Positions 42,917 through 52,051 of a stretch of 60,004 nt of DNA are shown one piece after another (position 1 is the first letter of the stretch; the number at the start of each line of letters is the position of its first letter). Source of the stretch: Helicobacter pullorum NCTC 12824 (GTDB lineage: Bacteria > Campylobacterota > Campylobacteria > Campylobacterales > Helicobacteraceae). Where the stretch lies: contig NZ_JAERIT010000010.1 of NCBI RefSeq assembly GCF_017979475.1, forward strand, positions 1-60,004, in the 5' to 3' direction. Position numbers and translations under genes: made by a program. The notes below the pieces were generated by a model, which did not search any database, was not told the origin of the DNA, and was given only the letters and a program-made list of their open reading frames with translations.

Positions 42917-44212
42917 GTGAATTTTTATGATTATTTGAAATTGGAAAGCAATTTAGAGTCTCTACAAGATTATCATTTATTAGAAGCAGAAATGGCAAAA
43001 TATAAAACATTAAACCACAGTAACATTCAATGGGAAATAGTTTATGAACTTTCCTTGGAAATTTTACAATCCCACTCTCTTGATATGAAATTTTGTTTGT
43101 ATCTCACCCTTGCTTGCATTCAATTAAATAATGAAGAGAAATTTGGAGTATTACTTGAATTTTTGAAATATGCAAAAGAATTTTTATGGCAGGAAAATAC
43201 TACAACTATATCCAAAAAAGAAAAGGAAGCACAAAAAAAGAAATTAAAAAATATCATCATAACTTTTACAGAAGCTGGTAATTCCCATCTTAATATTGCC
43301 TCACACATTGATAATTTCAATAATTTATTAATCGATTTTGAAAATCTTTTATCGTGCCAATTTACTCGTTTTGAGAAACAACACAATAACAAGGCTGATA
43401 CAAGCATACCATCAGAGTTTAGTCTCCATAAATCTCGCCAAGCAACAGACGCAAACACTTTAGATGATAGAGGGTATAGGGATTATTATCAGCAACTAGC
43501 TTGCACCATTTTAGAAAATGATATAGACAATATAAATGCTTATGCTTTATTGCTAGAAGCAATGTGGGGAAGAATTAAAACATTGCCTATTCACGATAAT
43601 TTTCTTACGCAGATTAGAAAACCCGATAAGCAACTTGTGGATTTCTTATTAACAAATAAAAATAGTGAATTAGAATATATACAACATTTTATTAAAAATT
43701 TGTCTCTTAATCCTTTTTGGCTAGAAGGCTTAAAAATATTTTGCGAATTTTTAGAAAAACACAATAGGATAGAAGCAAAAAATATTATAAGCATATCTGT
43801 CAATCATTTTATTAATAAATTTTACGAAAATATAATAAAGCTTAAATTTGAAAATGGAGAATTATTTTGCAAAGAAGAGATATTAAACTACTTTTTAGAA
43901 AAAAATTCTCAACCTTCTCAACAAGTTGAACCACCAAAAGAAACTAATCCAAAAAATAATAAAAAAATAAAAAAAGATTTTGAAAAGATTTTCGCTGATA
44001 TTAATGAAAAAAATAATGGGGATTCTATTTTCCACAACATTAATATCTTAAGAGAAATGGCAAAAACTTTTGAAGAAAAAGGTATGCAAAAAAATGCAGA
44101 GGTTATTTATACTCAATTGATTAATATAATGGAACAAACTCCTCTCAAAGATTATTTATTAGAAGACTATATGAAAGCAAAAGAAAAAACAAATAGAGTC
44201 CAACTAAGCTAA
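42917..44212 (+). CDS. tssA: TssA, T6SS assembly cap protein
   Basis: A 431-residue protein starting at GTG behind AAGGGGAGAA. The N-terminal half (NIQWEIVYELSLEILQSHSLDMKFCLYL and following, in parts) matches the ImpA-N domain, with the usual pattern of a W-V---A--LL---KDL---YL. The C-terminal half is helical with a Lys/Asn/Pro linker near residue 345. TssA helps polymerise the tail at the baseplate and distal end. It opens the tssA-B-C-E-F-G operon. Confidence 0.85.
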   Translation: MNFYDYLKLESNLESLQDYHLLEAEMAKYKTLNHSNIQWEIVYELSLEILQSHSLDMKFCLYLTLACIQLNNEEKFGVLLEFLKYAKEFLWQENTTTISKKEKEAQKKKLKNIIITFTEAGNSHLNIASHIDNFNNLLIDFENLLSCQFTRFEKQHNNKADTSIPSEFSLHKSRQATDANTLDDRGYRDYYQQLACTILENDIDNINAYALLLEAMWGRIKTLPIHDNFLTQIRKPDKQLVDFLLTNKNSELEYIQHFIKNLSLNPFWLEGLKIFCEFLEKHNRIEAKNIISISVNHFINKFYENIIKLKFENGELFCKEEILNYFLEKNSQPSQQVEPPKETNPKNNKKIKKDFEKIFADINEKNNGDSIFHNINILREMAKTFEEKGMQKNAEVIYTQLINIMEQTPLKDYLLEDYMKAKEKTNRVQLS

Positions 44213-44278
44213 TATTCATATTTTATATACTAAAATGTAAAAATATTTTATCATAAATCCAATTAATAAGGAATGTAT

Positions 44279-44767
44279 ATGTCTGATGGTTCATATGCTC
44301 CAAAAGAGCGTATTAATATAACTTATAAAGCTAAAACAAATGGACAAAATGCCGATGTTGAATTACCATTAAAATTAATGGTAATGTCTGATTTGACAGG
44401 AGGAAGTGAAACTCCTTTAGAGGAAAGAGAAATTCTTTCAATTAACAAGAATAATTTTAACCAAATTATGCAAAAAATGGATATTAATGCTAATTTTAGT
44501 GTTAAAAATACTCTTGGAACAGGTGCGGAAGAATTAGATGTAAATTTAAAAATTTCTAGTATGAAAGATTTTTCACCCGATAATATTATTAAACAAGTCC
44601 CTGAATTAAACAAATTATTGCAATTAAGAGAAGCTTTAGTAGCCTTAAAAGGACCAATGGGGAATATTCCTAATTTCAGAAAAGCTGTTGCAGAAGCTTT
44701 AAAAGACGAAAAATCCAAAGCCCAATTGCTCTTAGAAATTAAACAAGAAGAAAATCAAAGCGAGTGA
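44279..44767 (+). CDS. tssB: TssB, small contractile sheath subunit
   Basis: The 162-residue protein has the VipA pattern: PKERINITYKA, ELPLKLMVMSDLTGG, RE-LSINKNNFNQIMQKM and a long C-terminal helix with LLQLREALVALKGPMGNIPNFRK split over the end. I use the ATG at 44279 because AATAAGGA is then ten bases away; an ATG two codons earlier is too close. It pairs with TssC to make the sheath. Confidence 0.93.
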   Translation: MSDGSYAPKERINITYKAKTNGQNADVELPLKLMVMSDLTGGSETPLEEREILSINKNNFNQIMQKMDINANFSVKNTLGTGAEELDVNLKISSMKDFSPDNIIKQVPELNKLLQLREALVALKGPMGNIPNFRKAVAEALKDEKSKAQLLLEIKQEENQSE

Positions 44768-44774
44768 GGAAAAT

Positions 44775-46229
44775 ATGGCAACTGACAAAACAGTGAAAAT
44801 GCCTATTATTGAAGGCATTATGAAACAAGGGAAATACTCCCAAGGAGATGAAAGTTATAGCATTGCTAAAAGAGGTGTTGTGGAATTTATTTCAGCAATT
44901 GTAAAAGATGATAATGCTGAGAATAAAGTTAATAAATTTTCTCTTGATGAGATGATTTCTCACATTGATACTCTCCTATCTCAACAAATGGATGAGATTT
45001 TGCACGATCCTGTCTTACAGAAATTGGAGTCTACTTGGAGGGGCTTACAATTTTTAGTAGAAAGAACCGATTTTAATGAAAATATTAAAATTAATCTTTT
45101 CAATGTAACACAAGAAGAGGCATTAGAGGATTTTGATAATAACCTTGATATTACGCAAAGTGTAATTTACAAGAATATTTATTCTTCAGAGTATGGACAA
45201 TTTGGTGGAGAACCTGTAGGTGCTATCATAGGGGATTATCAGTTAGGAAATTCAAATCCCGATATGACTTTTTTAAATAAGATGGCAAGCATAGCTGCAA
45301 TGAGCCACGCCCCATTTTTAACTTCTTGTGGACCAAGCTTTTTTAGACTCAATAATTATGCTGAGTTGGCAAATATACAGGATTTAAATAGCCTCTTAGA
45401 AGGACCTCAATACACAAGATGGCACACTTTTAGAGAAAGTGAAGATGCCAAATACACTGGATTAATGGTAACAAGATTTTTAACAAGAAGTCCTTATGAT
45501 CCAAAGGAAAATCCAATTAAAACTTTCAATTATAAGGAAAATGTTCATACCTCGCACGACCATTTATTGTGGGGGAATTCAGCATATACTTTTGCAACGA
45601 GATTAACAGAAAGTTTTGCAAAATACAGGTGGTGTGGTAGCATTATAGGACCTAGAAGTGGAGGAACTGTAAAAGATTTACCCACTTATGTTTTTGAAAG
45701 TTTTGGAACAATGCAATCAAAGATTCCAACAGAAGTTTTAATCACAGACAGAAGAGAATATGAGTTGGCAGAAGCTGGCTTTATTGCTTTAACTTTAAGA
45801 AGAGACAGCAATAATGCTGCTTTTTTCTCTGCTAACTCAGCTTTAAAGCCAAAAGTTTTTGCAAATACACCTGAGGGCAAAGAAGCAGAAACAAACTATC
45901 GCTTAGGAACCCAGCTACCATATATTTTCCTCGTATCACGCTTGGCACATTATCTTAAAGTTTTGCAAAGGGAAGAAATAGGAAGCTGGAAAGAAAAAAG
46001 CGATATAGAGAATGGATTAAACGAATGGATAAGACAATACATATCAGACCAAGAAAACCCACCTTCAGAGGTTAGAAGTCGAAGACCTTTTAGAGGAGCA
46101 AAGATCAATGTCGAAGAGGTGGCTGGAGAAGCTGGCTGGTATAAAATAAGCTTAAATGTAAGACCGCATTTCAAATATATGGGAGGCAATTTTGAGCTTT
46201 CCTTAGTAGGGAAGCTTGATAGAGAATAA
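44775..46229 (+). CDS. tssC: TssC, large contractile sheath subunit
   Basis: At 484 residues it matches TssC/VipB in length and motifs: DPVLQKLESTWRGLQFLVER, GEPVGAIIGDYQ, APFLTSCGPSFF, LTRSPYDP, WGNSAYTFATRLTESFAKYRW (in parts), and FISDQENP-like YISDQENPPSEVRSRRPF near the end. It follows tssB by seven bases. Its TAA overlaps the tssE start (TAATG). In systems without ClpV, how spent sheath is recycled is not settled. Confidence 0.95.
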   Translation: MATDKTVKMPIIEGIMKQGKYSQGDESYSIAKRGVVEFISAIVKDDNAENKVNKFSLDEMISHIDTLLSQQMDEILHDPVLQKLESTWRGLQFLVERTDFNENIKINLFNVTQEEALEDFDNNLDITQSVIYKNIYSSEYGQFGGEPVGAIIGDYQLGNSNPDMTFLNKMASIAAMSHAPFLTSCGPSFFRLNNYAELANIQDLNSLLEGPQYTRWHTFRESEDAKYTGLMVTRFLTRSPYDPKENPIKTFNYKENVHTSHDHLLWGNSAYTFATRLTESFAKYRWCGSIIGPRSGGTVKDLPTYVFESFGTMQSKIPTEVLITDRREYELAEAGFIALTLRRDSNNAAFFSANSALKPKVFANTPEGKEAETNYRLGTQLPYIFLVSRLAHYLKVLQREEIGSWKEKSDIENGLNEWIRQYISDQENPPSEVRSRRPFRGAKINVEEVAGEAGWYKISLNVRPHFKYMGGNFELSLVGKLDRE

Positions 46230-46621
46230 TGCTGCTTGATAAGATAATTCATAAATTAGATGATCAAAATGCAAGTGTGCCATTCCATCAAGATCATCTA
46301 TATGATATTAAGAATAATGTCAAGATTCTTTTAAATTCCAAATTAGATGATTGTCTAACTTTTAATGATTTAGGTTCTTTCAGCAATGCTGTAGAACTGA
46401 ATTTCAATTCTAGCGATCTATGTCAAATTATGGCAAAAGAGATTGCTAGAATAATCCAACAGTATGAGAAAAGAATTGAAATACTCTCAATTAGTTATGA
46501 TAATTCTTTAACCCCTTGGAGACTTACCTTTTTACTAAGATTTACTATGCGTGACGATAATTTCCAAGAATGCAATTTAGAAATTATTTTTAAAAATAAT
46601 AGATATTGTGAGGTTGTATGA
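46229..46621 (+). CDS. tssE: TssE, gp25-like baseplate protein
   Basis: A 130-residue protein of the gp25/TssE size. It contains LYDIKNNVKILLNSKLDDC (family: RDLE-LLNTR), LGSFSNA and a C-terminal strand pair. It forms the baseplate wedge with TssF and TssG. Its start overlaps the tssC stop, and its stop overlaps the tssF start (GTATGA), so it is fully coupled. Confidence 0.85.
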   Translation: MLLDKIIHKLDDQNASVPFHQDHLYDIKNNVKILLNSKLDDCLTFNDLGSFSNAVELNFNSSDLCQIMAKEIARIIQQYEKRIEILSISYDNSLTPWRLTFLLRFTMRDDNFQECNLEIIFKNNRYCEVV

Positions 46622-48345
46622 AAGACAATATTTTTTATTTTCAACAAGAACTTTCCCACCTCTATGCAGAAAGAGAAAAATTCGTAAAAAAATTTCCAAA
46701 ATTAGCACCATTTCTAGCCTATGATAGTAAAGATCCAGATATTGAACGAATGATAGAAAATTTTGCCATATTAACTGCTAGAATTCATCAAGAAATGGAC
46801 CAAAATATACCACATATTGCAGAATCTCTAATTAATATTGTTGCTCCTAATTACACTAATGCTTTACCTTCATTTTGTTTGCAGGAATTCTCCTTTGATA
46901 AGGACAATAAAGAGACAAAAGTATTTATTCCAAAAGGGAGTAGCGTAAAATCTATCCCGATAGGAAAATGTATCTGCGAATTTAAAACAGTATATGATAT
47001 TTATTTATATCCCTTAATAATAAACGACATTCTTCTTGGTAGCGATAGACAATATTATACTATGGATTTAAAATTTGAAGTAGACAGAAAAGATTTAACA
47101 ATTAAAGATTTAAACCTTGATAAAATCCATCTTTATTTGGGAGATGACATTTACACTTCCTCTACATTATTGTTATACATTCACCTCTATTTAAAAGAAT
47201 TAAAACTAGTCTGCTTAGATACCAAAGAGACTTTTTACCTTAACCCACACAATATCAAACCTATGGGACTTAATTCTCAAGAAAGTATGCTATCCTACAA
47301 TGATTTAGGTTTCGAAGCTTTTTCTTTGCTTAGAGAATATTTCTTTTTGCCTGAAAAATTTAATTTTGTTATCATAGAGGGATTAGATGTTTTAGAAAAT
47401 TGCGAAGGAAAATGTTTTGAATTAGAATTCAAATTTTCTAAAGCATTTCCTAAAAATTGTATATTTAGAAAAGAAATGTTTTCTCTAAGTATGACGCCAA
47501 TCGTCAATATTTTTGAAAAAAGCGCAGAACCTCTAATCAATAAACACGATAAAGATTCATATAGAATATTTATCGATAGAATGCAGTTAGAATCTTATGA
47601 GATAATACAAGTTAAACAAGTTAAAGCCCATAATAGTAATGGAGAAAGACGCATACTCAAAAACTATGATAGTTTTGAGAGATTTGGATTTCTCCAAGAA
47701 GAAAAGGAAGAATTTTATTCTATTTCCAATCGAACAAATTCTAAAGGAGAAACCTACAAAGAAATAGAATTTTTCTCCAAAACTTCTTATGAGGAAACCA
47801 TTACTATTGATACTATATGTTGCAATAAAAATTTACCTTCAAAATTAAAAATTGGAGACATTAATAGTTGTGATGTTAAATCTGTAAAAACAAAAAATGT
47901 TAAAACTCCAAGCATTATGAGAGAAGTTTTGGTAAATGGCAATTTGTTGTGGAAACTTGTTTCTATGCTTTCTTTTAGCTATAAAACAATGTTAGATAAA
48001 ACTTCATTTTTAAGCGTTTTGGAAAGTTATAGTTTTGTAAATGATGCGGAAAATAATGAAGTTATTAAATTATTCAAAAAAGCAATTGTGGACATAAAAG
48101 GAAGAGATACTTATTTGGTTGATGGAATTGTTACCAAAAGAGGTATTATAACCACCATTAGCATTAAAGATTCTGAGTTCTATTCTTTAGGATTAGGAGA
48201 AATTTATCGATTTGGGCTAGTAATGTCTCGTTTTTTTGCCTCCTTTGCAAGCGTTAATTCATTTTGCGAAGTAGAAGTGAAATGTTTAGATTCCAATGAG
48301 ACATTGCACTATCCTGCTTCTTTCGGTAAAAAAGACTTAATATGA
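46618..48345 (+). CDS. tssF: TssF baseplate protein
   Basis: The 575-residue product starts FYFQQELSHLYAEREKFVKK, then FAYDSKDPDIERMIENFAILTARIHQ, the typical TssF opening (YY--EL-YLRE---EFA---PK-A--L------DP-VERLLEGFAFLTARI). It has the ANYT-LPSF motif near residue 80. Four-base ATGA overlaps join it to tssE and tssG. Confidence 0.92.
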   Translation: MKDNIFYFQQELSHLYAEREKFVKKFPKLAPFLAYDSKDPDIERMIENFAILTARIHQEMDQNIPHIAESLINIVAPNYTNALPSFCLQEFSFDKDNKETKVFIPKGSSVKSIPIGKCICEFKTVYDIYLYPLIINDILLGSDRQYYTMDLKFEVDRKDLTIKDLNLDKIHLYLGDDIYTSSTLLLYIHLYLKELKLVCLDTKETFYLNPHNIKPMGLNSQESMLSYNDLGFEAFSLLREYFFLPEKFNFVIIEGLDVLENCEGKCFELEFKFSKAFPKNCIFRKEMFSLSMTPIVNIFEKSAEPLINKHDKDSYRIFIDRMQLESYEIIQVKQVKAHNSNGERRILKNYDSFERFGFLQEEKEEFYSISNRTNSKGETYKEIEFFSKTSYEETITIDTICCNKNLPSKLKIGDINSCDVKSVKTKNVKTPSIMREVLVNGNLLWKLVSMLSFSYKTMLDKTSFLSVLESYSFVNDAENNEVIKLFKKAIVDIKGRDTYLVDGIVTKRGIITTISIKDSEFYSLGLGEIYRFGLVMSRFFASFASVNSFCEVEVKCLDSNETLHYPASFGKKDLI

Positions 48346-49259
48346 ACAACTTTGCGTCTTATGATTTTTATAAATTACTAAGCAAGCTTCTTAAAACATA
48401 CAATAAAAATGAAATTTTTCTTAGAACAAACAAAGAATTAAAACATCCGCACAGAGAAATTGAATCTGTCAATATTAATATGGACACTTTCAATCAAGAA
48501 CTTGCTGTGCAGATAATGACAAATTTTATGGGGTTGCACGGAAATACTTCACAACTCCCCTCATATATGTTGGATAAATTATCAAGGAATGAAGATGGCA
48601 ATGAGGGTTGGACTCTATTTTTTGATTTTTTCAATAATTATATATTGTGGATATTCTTTGAAAGCCTTAGTATAAGAAATTATCCTCGTTCTTTTAAAAG
48701 TGACTTTACCGATTCTATTTCATATATTTTATTTAAAATGTTAGGGATCAATGACAGCAAAATTGCAAAAAAATATTTACCTTTTGCTCCATTGCTTTTA
48801 AGTCTTAGAAAACCAAAAAATTACATAGAAAGAGTTTTATGTAGCAATTTTAATTTACACAATAGGCTTCATATTCTTGAAAATCTTCCACATCAAATAT
48901 TAATTGCCTCATCACAAATCAATAAATTAGGCATTAAAAATAATATTTTAGGAAAAAATTGTATTTTAGGAACTAAATTTCTTTCATTTCAAAATAAAAT
49001 AGCTATCTACATTCACGATATAGATTATTTAGCAGCCATTGAATATTTGCCAGGTAGAAATAAATACCAAGATCTTAAAGATAGCATTACATTTCTTACA
49101 AATAGTGAATTTTGTGTTGATTTGTATCTCAAAATTAATCTCAGTGAGAAAATGATTGTTAAATTGGGTGATGAGAGCGTTGCTAAGCTTGGATGGGGAA
49201 CTATACTTGGAAAAGCCAAAAAAGATTACTTGATTATGCGTGTAGATCTATGCAAATAG
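48342..49259 (+). CDS. tssG: TssG baseplate protein
   Basis: A 305-residue protein in the TssG position and size, with MTNFMGLHGNTSQLPSYM (family: F-GLLG--GPLP-HYTE) at about 65-82 and NFNLHNRLHILENL in the middle. It completes the wedge with TssE and TssF. It is the last gene of the operon; an Abi-like fragment starts right behind it. Confidence 0.9.
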   Translation: MNNFASYDFYKLLSKLLKTYNKNEIFLRTNKELKHPHREIESVNINMDTFNQELAVQIMTNFMGLHGNTSQLPSYMLDKLSRNEDGNEGWTLFFDFFNNYILWIFFESLSIRNYPRSFKSDFTDSISYILFKMLGINDSKIAKKYLPFAPLLLSLRKPKNYIERVLCSNFNLHNRLHILENLPHQILIASSQINKLGIKNNILGKNCILGTKFLSFQNKIAIYIHDIDYLAAIEYLPGRNKYQDLKDSITFLTNSEFCVDLYLKINLSEKMIVKLGDESVAKLGWGTILGKAKKDYLIMRVDLCK

Positions 49260-49260
49260 A

Positions 49261-49473
49261 GTAGATATAGTTCTTAGTCTATTACAAAATCTAAGAAATA
49301 GAAGTTATCACTGGGAAAATATTTTAAAAACAACAGAAAAAAATGGCAAAAGTTTTCCAAGATTAACCACAAAAATTGAAAACACTTACATAGGAATTAA
49401 TCCACAAAAGATAGAAATGTTTTTAGATGATTTAATTAAAACATTTGATAAAGAAATTTTAGAATATTGTTAA
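49261..49473 (+). pseudogene. C-terminal remnant of an Abi-like protein
   Basis: Right after tssG a 70-codon frame without a start reads VVLS-type LSLLQNLRNRSYHWENIL, then FPRLTTKIENTYIGINPQKI and EMFLDDLIKTFD. The motif LLQNLRNRxxHWEN and the TTK-NT-IGI-P-KIE-FL ending are those of Abi_2-like proteins, which are abortive-infection relatives common in Campylobacterota. The N-terminal two thirds are absent, so I call it a relic left at the edge of the tss operon. Confidence 0.6.
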
Positions 49474-49560
49474 GATGAGAAAGGTGGGACACAAGGAGTC
49501 CCTCGAATTTCGTTTGCAATTATACCAACATAACATTAAAGGAAATTAAAAGGATACACA

Positions 49561-50120
49561 ATGCCACAGAAAAGAGTTTATCTTTATATTCCTTTCAAAG
49601 ACAAAGAGAAAGCAAGACTATTAGGAGCAATGTGGAATGATAAATCAAAACAAAAAGAAATAAAATCAATTTTTGATAGAAATATTGAAACTCTTTCTAA
49701 AGACTACCAAAAAGAATATAAAATTTTTGAATACAAAGGCTTACTCATTAGCGGAGAAAAAACATCACTAAACACACTTAGTTTCTATATTTCAACTTTG
49801 GATGGGAAAATTTTTGTAGAACCTGAAAATTTAGTATATAAGCAAGATAATCAGCTTTTATCTTTAGCAAATGAAGTAAGTTTTAGAAGTTTTATAACAA
49901 AAGTCAATAACTTTTATAATAATTTAGATAAATTTATATCTCAACAAAATGCACAAATCCAAAAATTAGAGCTAGAAATTACAGAGCTAAAAGTATTACA
50001 GGAGATAACACTCCAAAATACACAAGAAAAGATTATTTAGAAGCATTAAGGGAAGATAATGGGATTGTTATGGAAGAAATAGAAAAGATGAGTAAGCAAA
50101 AAGATTATAAAAGAAAATGA
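49561..50120 (+). pseudogene. DUF5710-like protein gene with a C-terminal frameshift
   Basis: The first frame (49561-50040, 159 residues) starts RVYLYIPFKDKEKARLLGAMWNDK, the DUF5710 pattern (VYLNVPFKEKD-AK-LGA-WD). It then has a coiled coil and runs to IIL-type end TQEKII. One frame over, from about 50000, the DNA reads GDNTPKYTRKDYLEALREDN through EEIEKMSKQKDYKRK to a stop at 50120, a typical continuation. A one-base change near 49998-50004 explains both. It is probably a decayed plasmid gene. Confidence 0.55.
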
Positions 50121-50279
50121 GTTACTTATCTAAACAAATATTTATATCATAAGCTCTTATTAATGTTTTTGTGATAGAATTACAACATCATTAGCACATA
50201 GAGGGGTCTTTTTAGCATAATATTTTTAAATTGACGACTCATTGTGCCTTCAAAGTTTTAGTAAATAGGACTACATATT

Positions 50280-51008
50280 ATGGATTCACTTAATCAAAAT
50301 ACAGAATTTTCTATAATTCAACCAAAAAAGACTGCTGTGCTTGTAGATCTTTCTTTTTTTATTGAAAGATACAATACACACAAAAGCATTAAAACAATGG
50401 ACGCCACAGAATTGGCTAAAAGATTAAAAGACTATGTGTGGGAAACCCTTAGAAGAAGTCAAGACTATTTATATAGAGTTTATATTTATGATTGCGAACC
50501 GTTAGACAAAAATGTTCCTATGCCTCCTATAGAAAAATCTGATAAATCTAAAAATTTAAGCAAAACTGCGACTTATAAATTTAGAAGTGAATTATTAAAA
50601 CATCTAAGAAGGCAACCGTATTTTGCTGTAAGATTAGGCGAAATTGATGAAAATTCATTTCAATGGAAATTCAAAAATTATGATAAATTTAAAAAAATTC
50701 TACGCAAAGAAATTGATGTTAGCGAACTAAGCAATGAAGATTTTGTTTTAGACATTAAACAAAAAGGTGTAGATATGAAAATAGGGCTTGATATTGCAAC
50801 TTTGGCAAATAAACACCAAGTAGAAAAAATCATTTTAATTACAGCAGATAGCGATTTTGTTCCTGCTGTAAAACACGCCAGAAAAGAAGGGCTTATTGTG
50901 CAATTAGATCCTATGAGATTTCCAGAAACCCAAATCAAAAAAGGTTTATTAGAGCATATTGATATTCTCTCATCTGTTTTTATCAATAAAAATAAAAATG
51001 GCAATTAA
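50280..51008 (+). CDS. NYN-domain ribonuclease-like protein
   Basis: The 242-residue protein has the NYN/PIN fold signature: AVLVDLSFFIERY (first Asp, about residue 22), KQKGVDMKIGLDIATLA (Asp at about 165 and 170) and IILITADSDFVPAVKHARKEG (acidic SDF motif). Such proteins cleave RNA and include LabA-like proteins and stand-alone defence nucleases. It stands alone between the decayed DUF5710-like gene and the converging GNAT gene, inside the T6SS locus. It could be T6SS cargo or a captured defence gene. No signal peptide. Confidence 0.75.
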   Translation: MDSLNQNTEFSIIQPKKTAVLVDLSFFIERYNTHKSIKTMDATELAKRLKDYVWETLRRSQDYLYRVYIYDCEPLDKNVPMPPIEKSDKSKNLSKTATYKFRSELLKHLRRQPYFAVRLGEIDENSFQWKFKNYDKFKKILRKEIDVSELSNEDFVLDIKQKGVDMKIGLDIATLANKHQVEKIILITADSDFVPAVKHARKEGLIVQLDPMRFPETQIKKGLLEHIDILSSVFINKNKNGN

Positions 51009-51018
51009 TTATTGTTTT

Positions 51019-51723
51019 TTATTTTGCTAAATAGATAACTAAAAAAATCAATGCTATTAGAAGAAAAAACATAAGCTTATTCCTTGCACGAAGGGTATCA
51101 TTCTTACTGTTTGCTTCATATAAATCATTTTTATAACATTTTAAAAGCTTATCGCTTTTTTCTTTTTCATATTGTAATTTTCCTAGCTGATAACATACAT
51201 CAAGCATACAAACTTCTTGAATATAATCAAAATCTTTTCTTATTTTTAAAACACTAATGCTATCTATACTAAAACCTGTATTGCTTTCATTAAATACAAA
51301 ACCTAATTTTTTATACATCCTGTCTCTTCTTATATGATTTTCTAATTTTACTTCATCAACTTCACTTAATTTACCACTAAGTCTTGCTGTTGGTATATAA
51401 TTTAAAGCAATTTCTAGCATTTTATTTATCACAAATGTTCCTATCCCTAAAGATCTATAATCCTGATGGAGCATTATGGAAGAATGAAAATTCCAACTAT
51501 TAAAATCATACTCCAATGTCCAATAGTTTCTATTTTTATTAGTATTTGGAATAACACCTCCTTCATCTTTTAAGTATTGATAATCTATAATTGCAGATAT
51601 ATCAACATAGTAAATTTTTTGTCTTTCTTTACATATTTTTATTTCAAAATCCAATTTAAAACAAACCTCCTTCCCATTTCTTTTGGAAATATAAAATTTG
51701 CTCGTATAAATTTCTTGTTTCAT
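51019..51723 (-). CDS. GNAT acetyltransferase-like protein with C-terminal membrane anchor
   Basis: A 234-residue protein. The middle (about 80-112) has SIMLHQDYRSLGIGTFVINKMLEIA, the GNAT motif A with the acetyl-CoA loop Q-R-LGIG. It then has RMYKKLGFVFNE, a coiled coil (about 170-210) and one terminal transmembrane helix (LMFFLLIALIFLVIYLAK). The membrane tail on a GNAT domain is unusual. It converges on the NYN gene with ten bases between, and it is between tssG and hcp. Role unknown. Confidence 0.65.
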   Translation of the reverse strand: MKQEIYTSKFYISKRNGKEVCFKLDFEIKICKERQKIYYVDISAIIDYQYLKDEGGVIPNTNKNRNYWTLEYDFNSWNFHSSIMLHQDYRSLGIGTFVINKMLEIALNYIPTARLSGKLSEVDEVKLENHIRRDRMYKKLGFVFNESNTGFSIDSISVLKIRKDFDYIQEVCMLDVCYQLGKLQYEKEKSDKLLKCYKNDLYEANSKNDTLRARNKLMFFLLIALIFLVIYLAK

Positions 51724-52051
51724 TATATTTATTCCTTTCTTTTATAAATTACTTATCTCTTGTAATCTCATTATACCTAACACTTGTCCATCGCAAGATA
51801 TTATCGGTTCTTTGCTCTCCCTGCTGTAGCCAATTGAGTGCATTGAAGGAAATGTAAAAATTGATAAAATTATAAGGATTATATTGCTATTAATCTTTAT
51901 TATTGTGCGTCATATTTGCAATATTAATTAAAAATATCGACAATATAATAAAATTTTAAATAAACTCTCATTAGATAAATATATGCAGTAAAGTGATATA
52001 TAGCAAAAATGGTTTTAGCATTTTTGCTATCAAGAAGTTATTAAAGGGAGA
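51724..52051. other. Gene-free gap downstream of hcp
   Basis: These 328 AT-rich bases hold the hcp terminator at 52001-52029 and, presumably, the promoter of the GNAT gene. I see no gene or other repeat here. Confidence 0.5.
52001..52029 (-). terminator. Hairpin downstream of hcp
   Basis: TAGCAAAAATG and CATTTTTGCTA form a perfect 11-bp stem with a 7-base loop, 22 bases past the hcp stop. Strong hairpins after hcp are common because the gene is expressed at high level. The T run is within the stem rather than after it. Confidence 0.6.

Noticed and set aside
44323-44718. Reverse frame opposite tssB
   Set aside because: tssB is unmistakable on the plus strand; the reverse frame has no start context or family features.
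49486-49502. GGGAC-GTCCC hairpin as a terminator for tssG
   Set aside because: Only five base pairs and no T run follow, so I did not list it.
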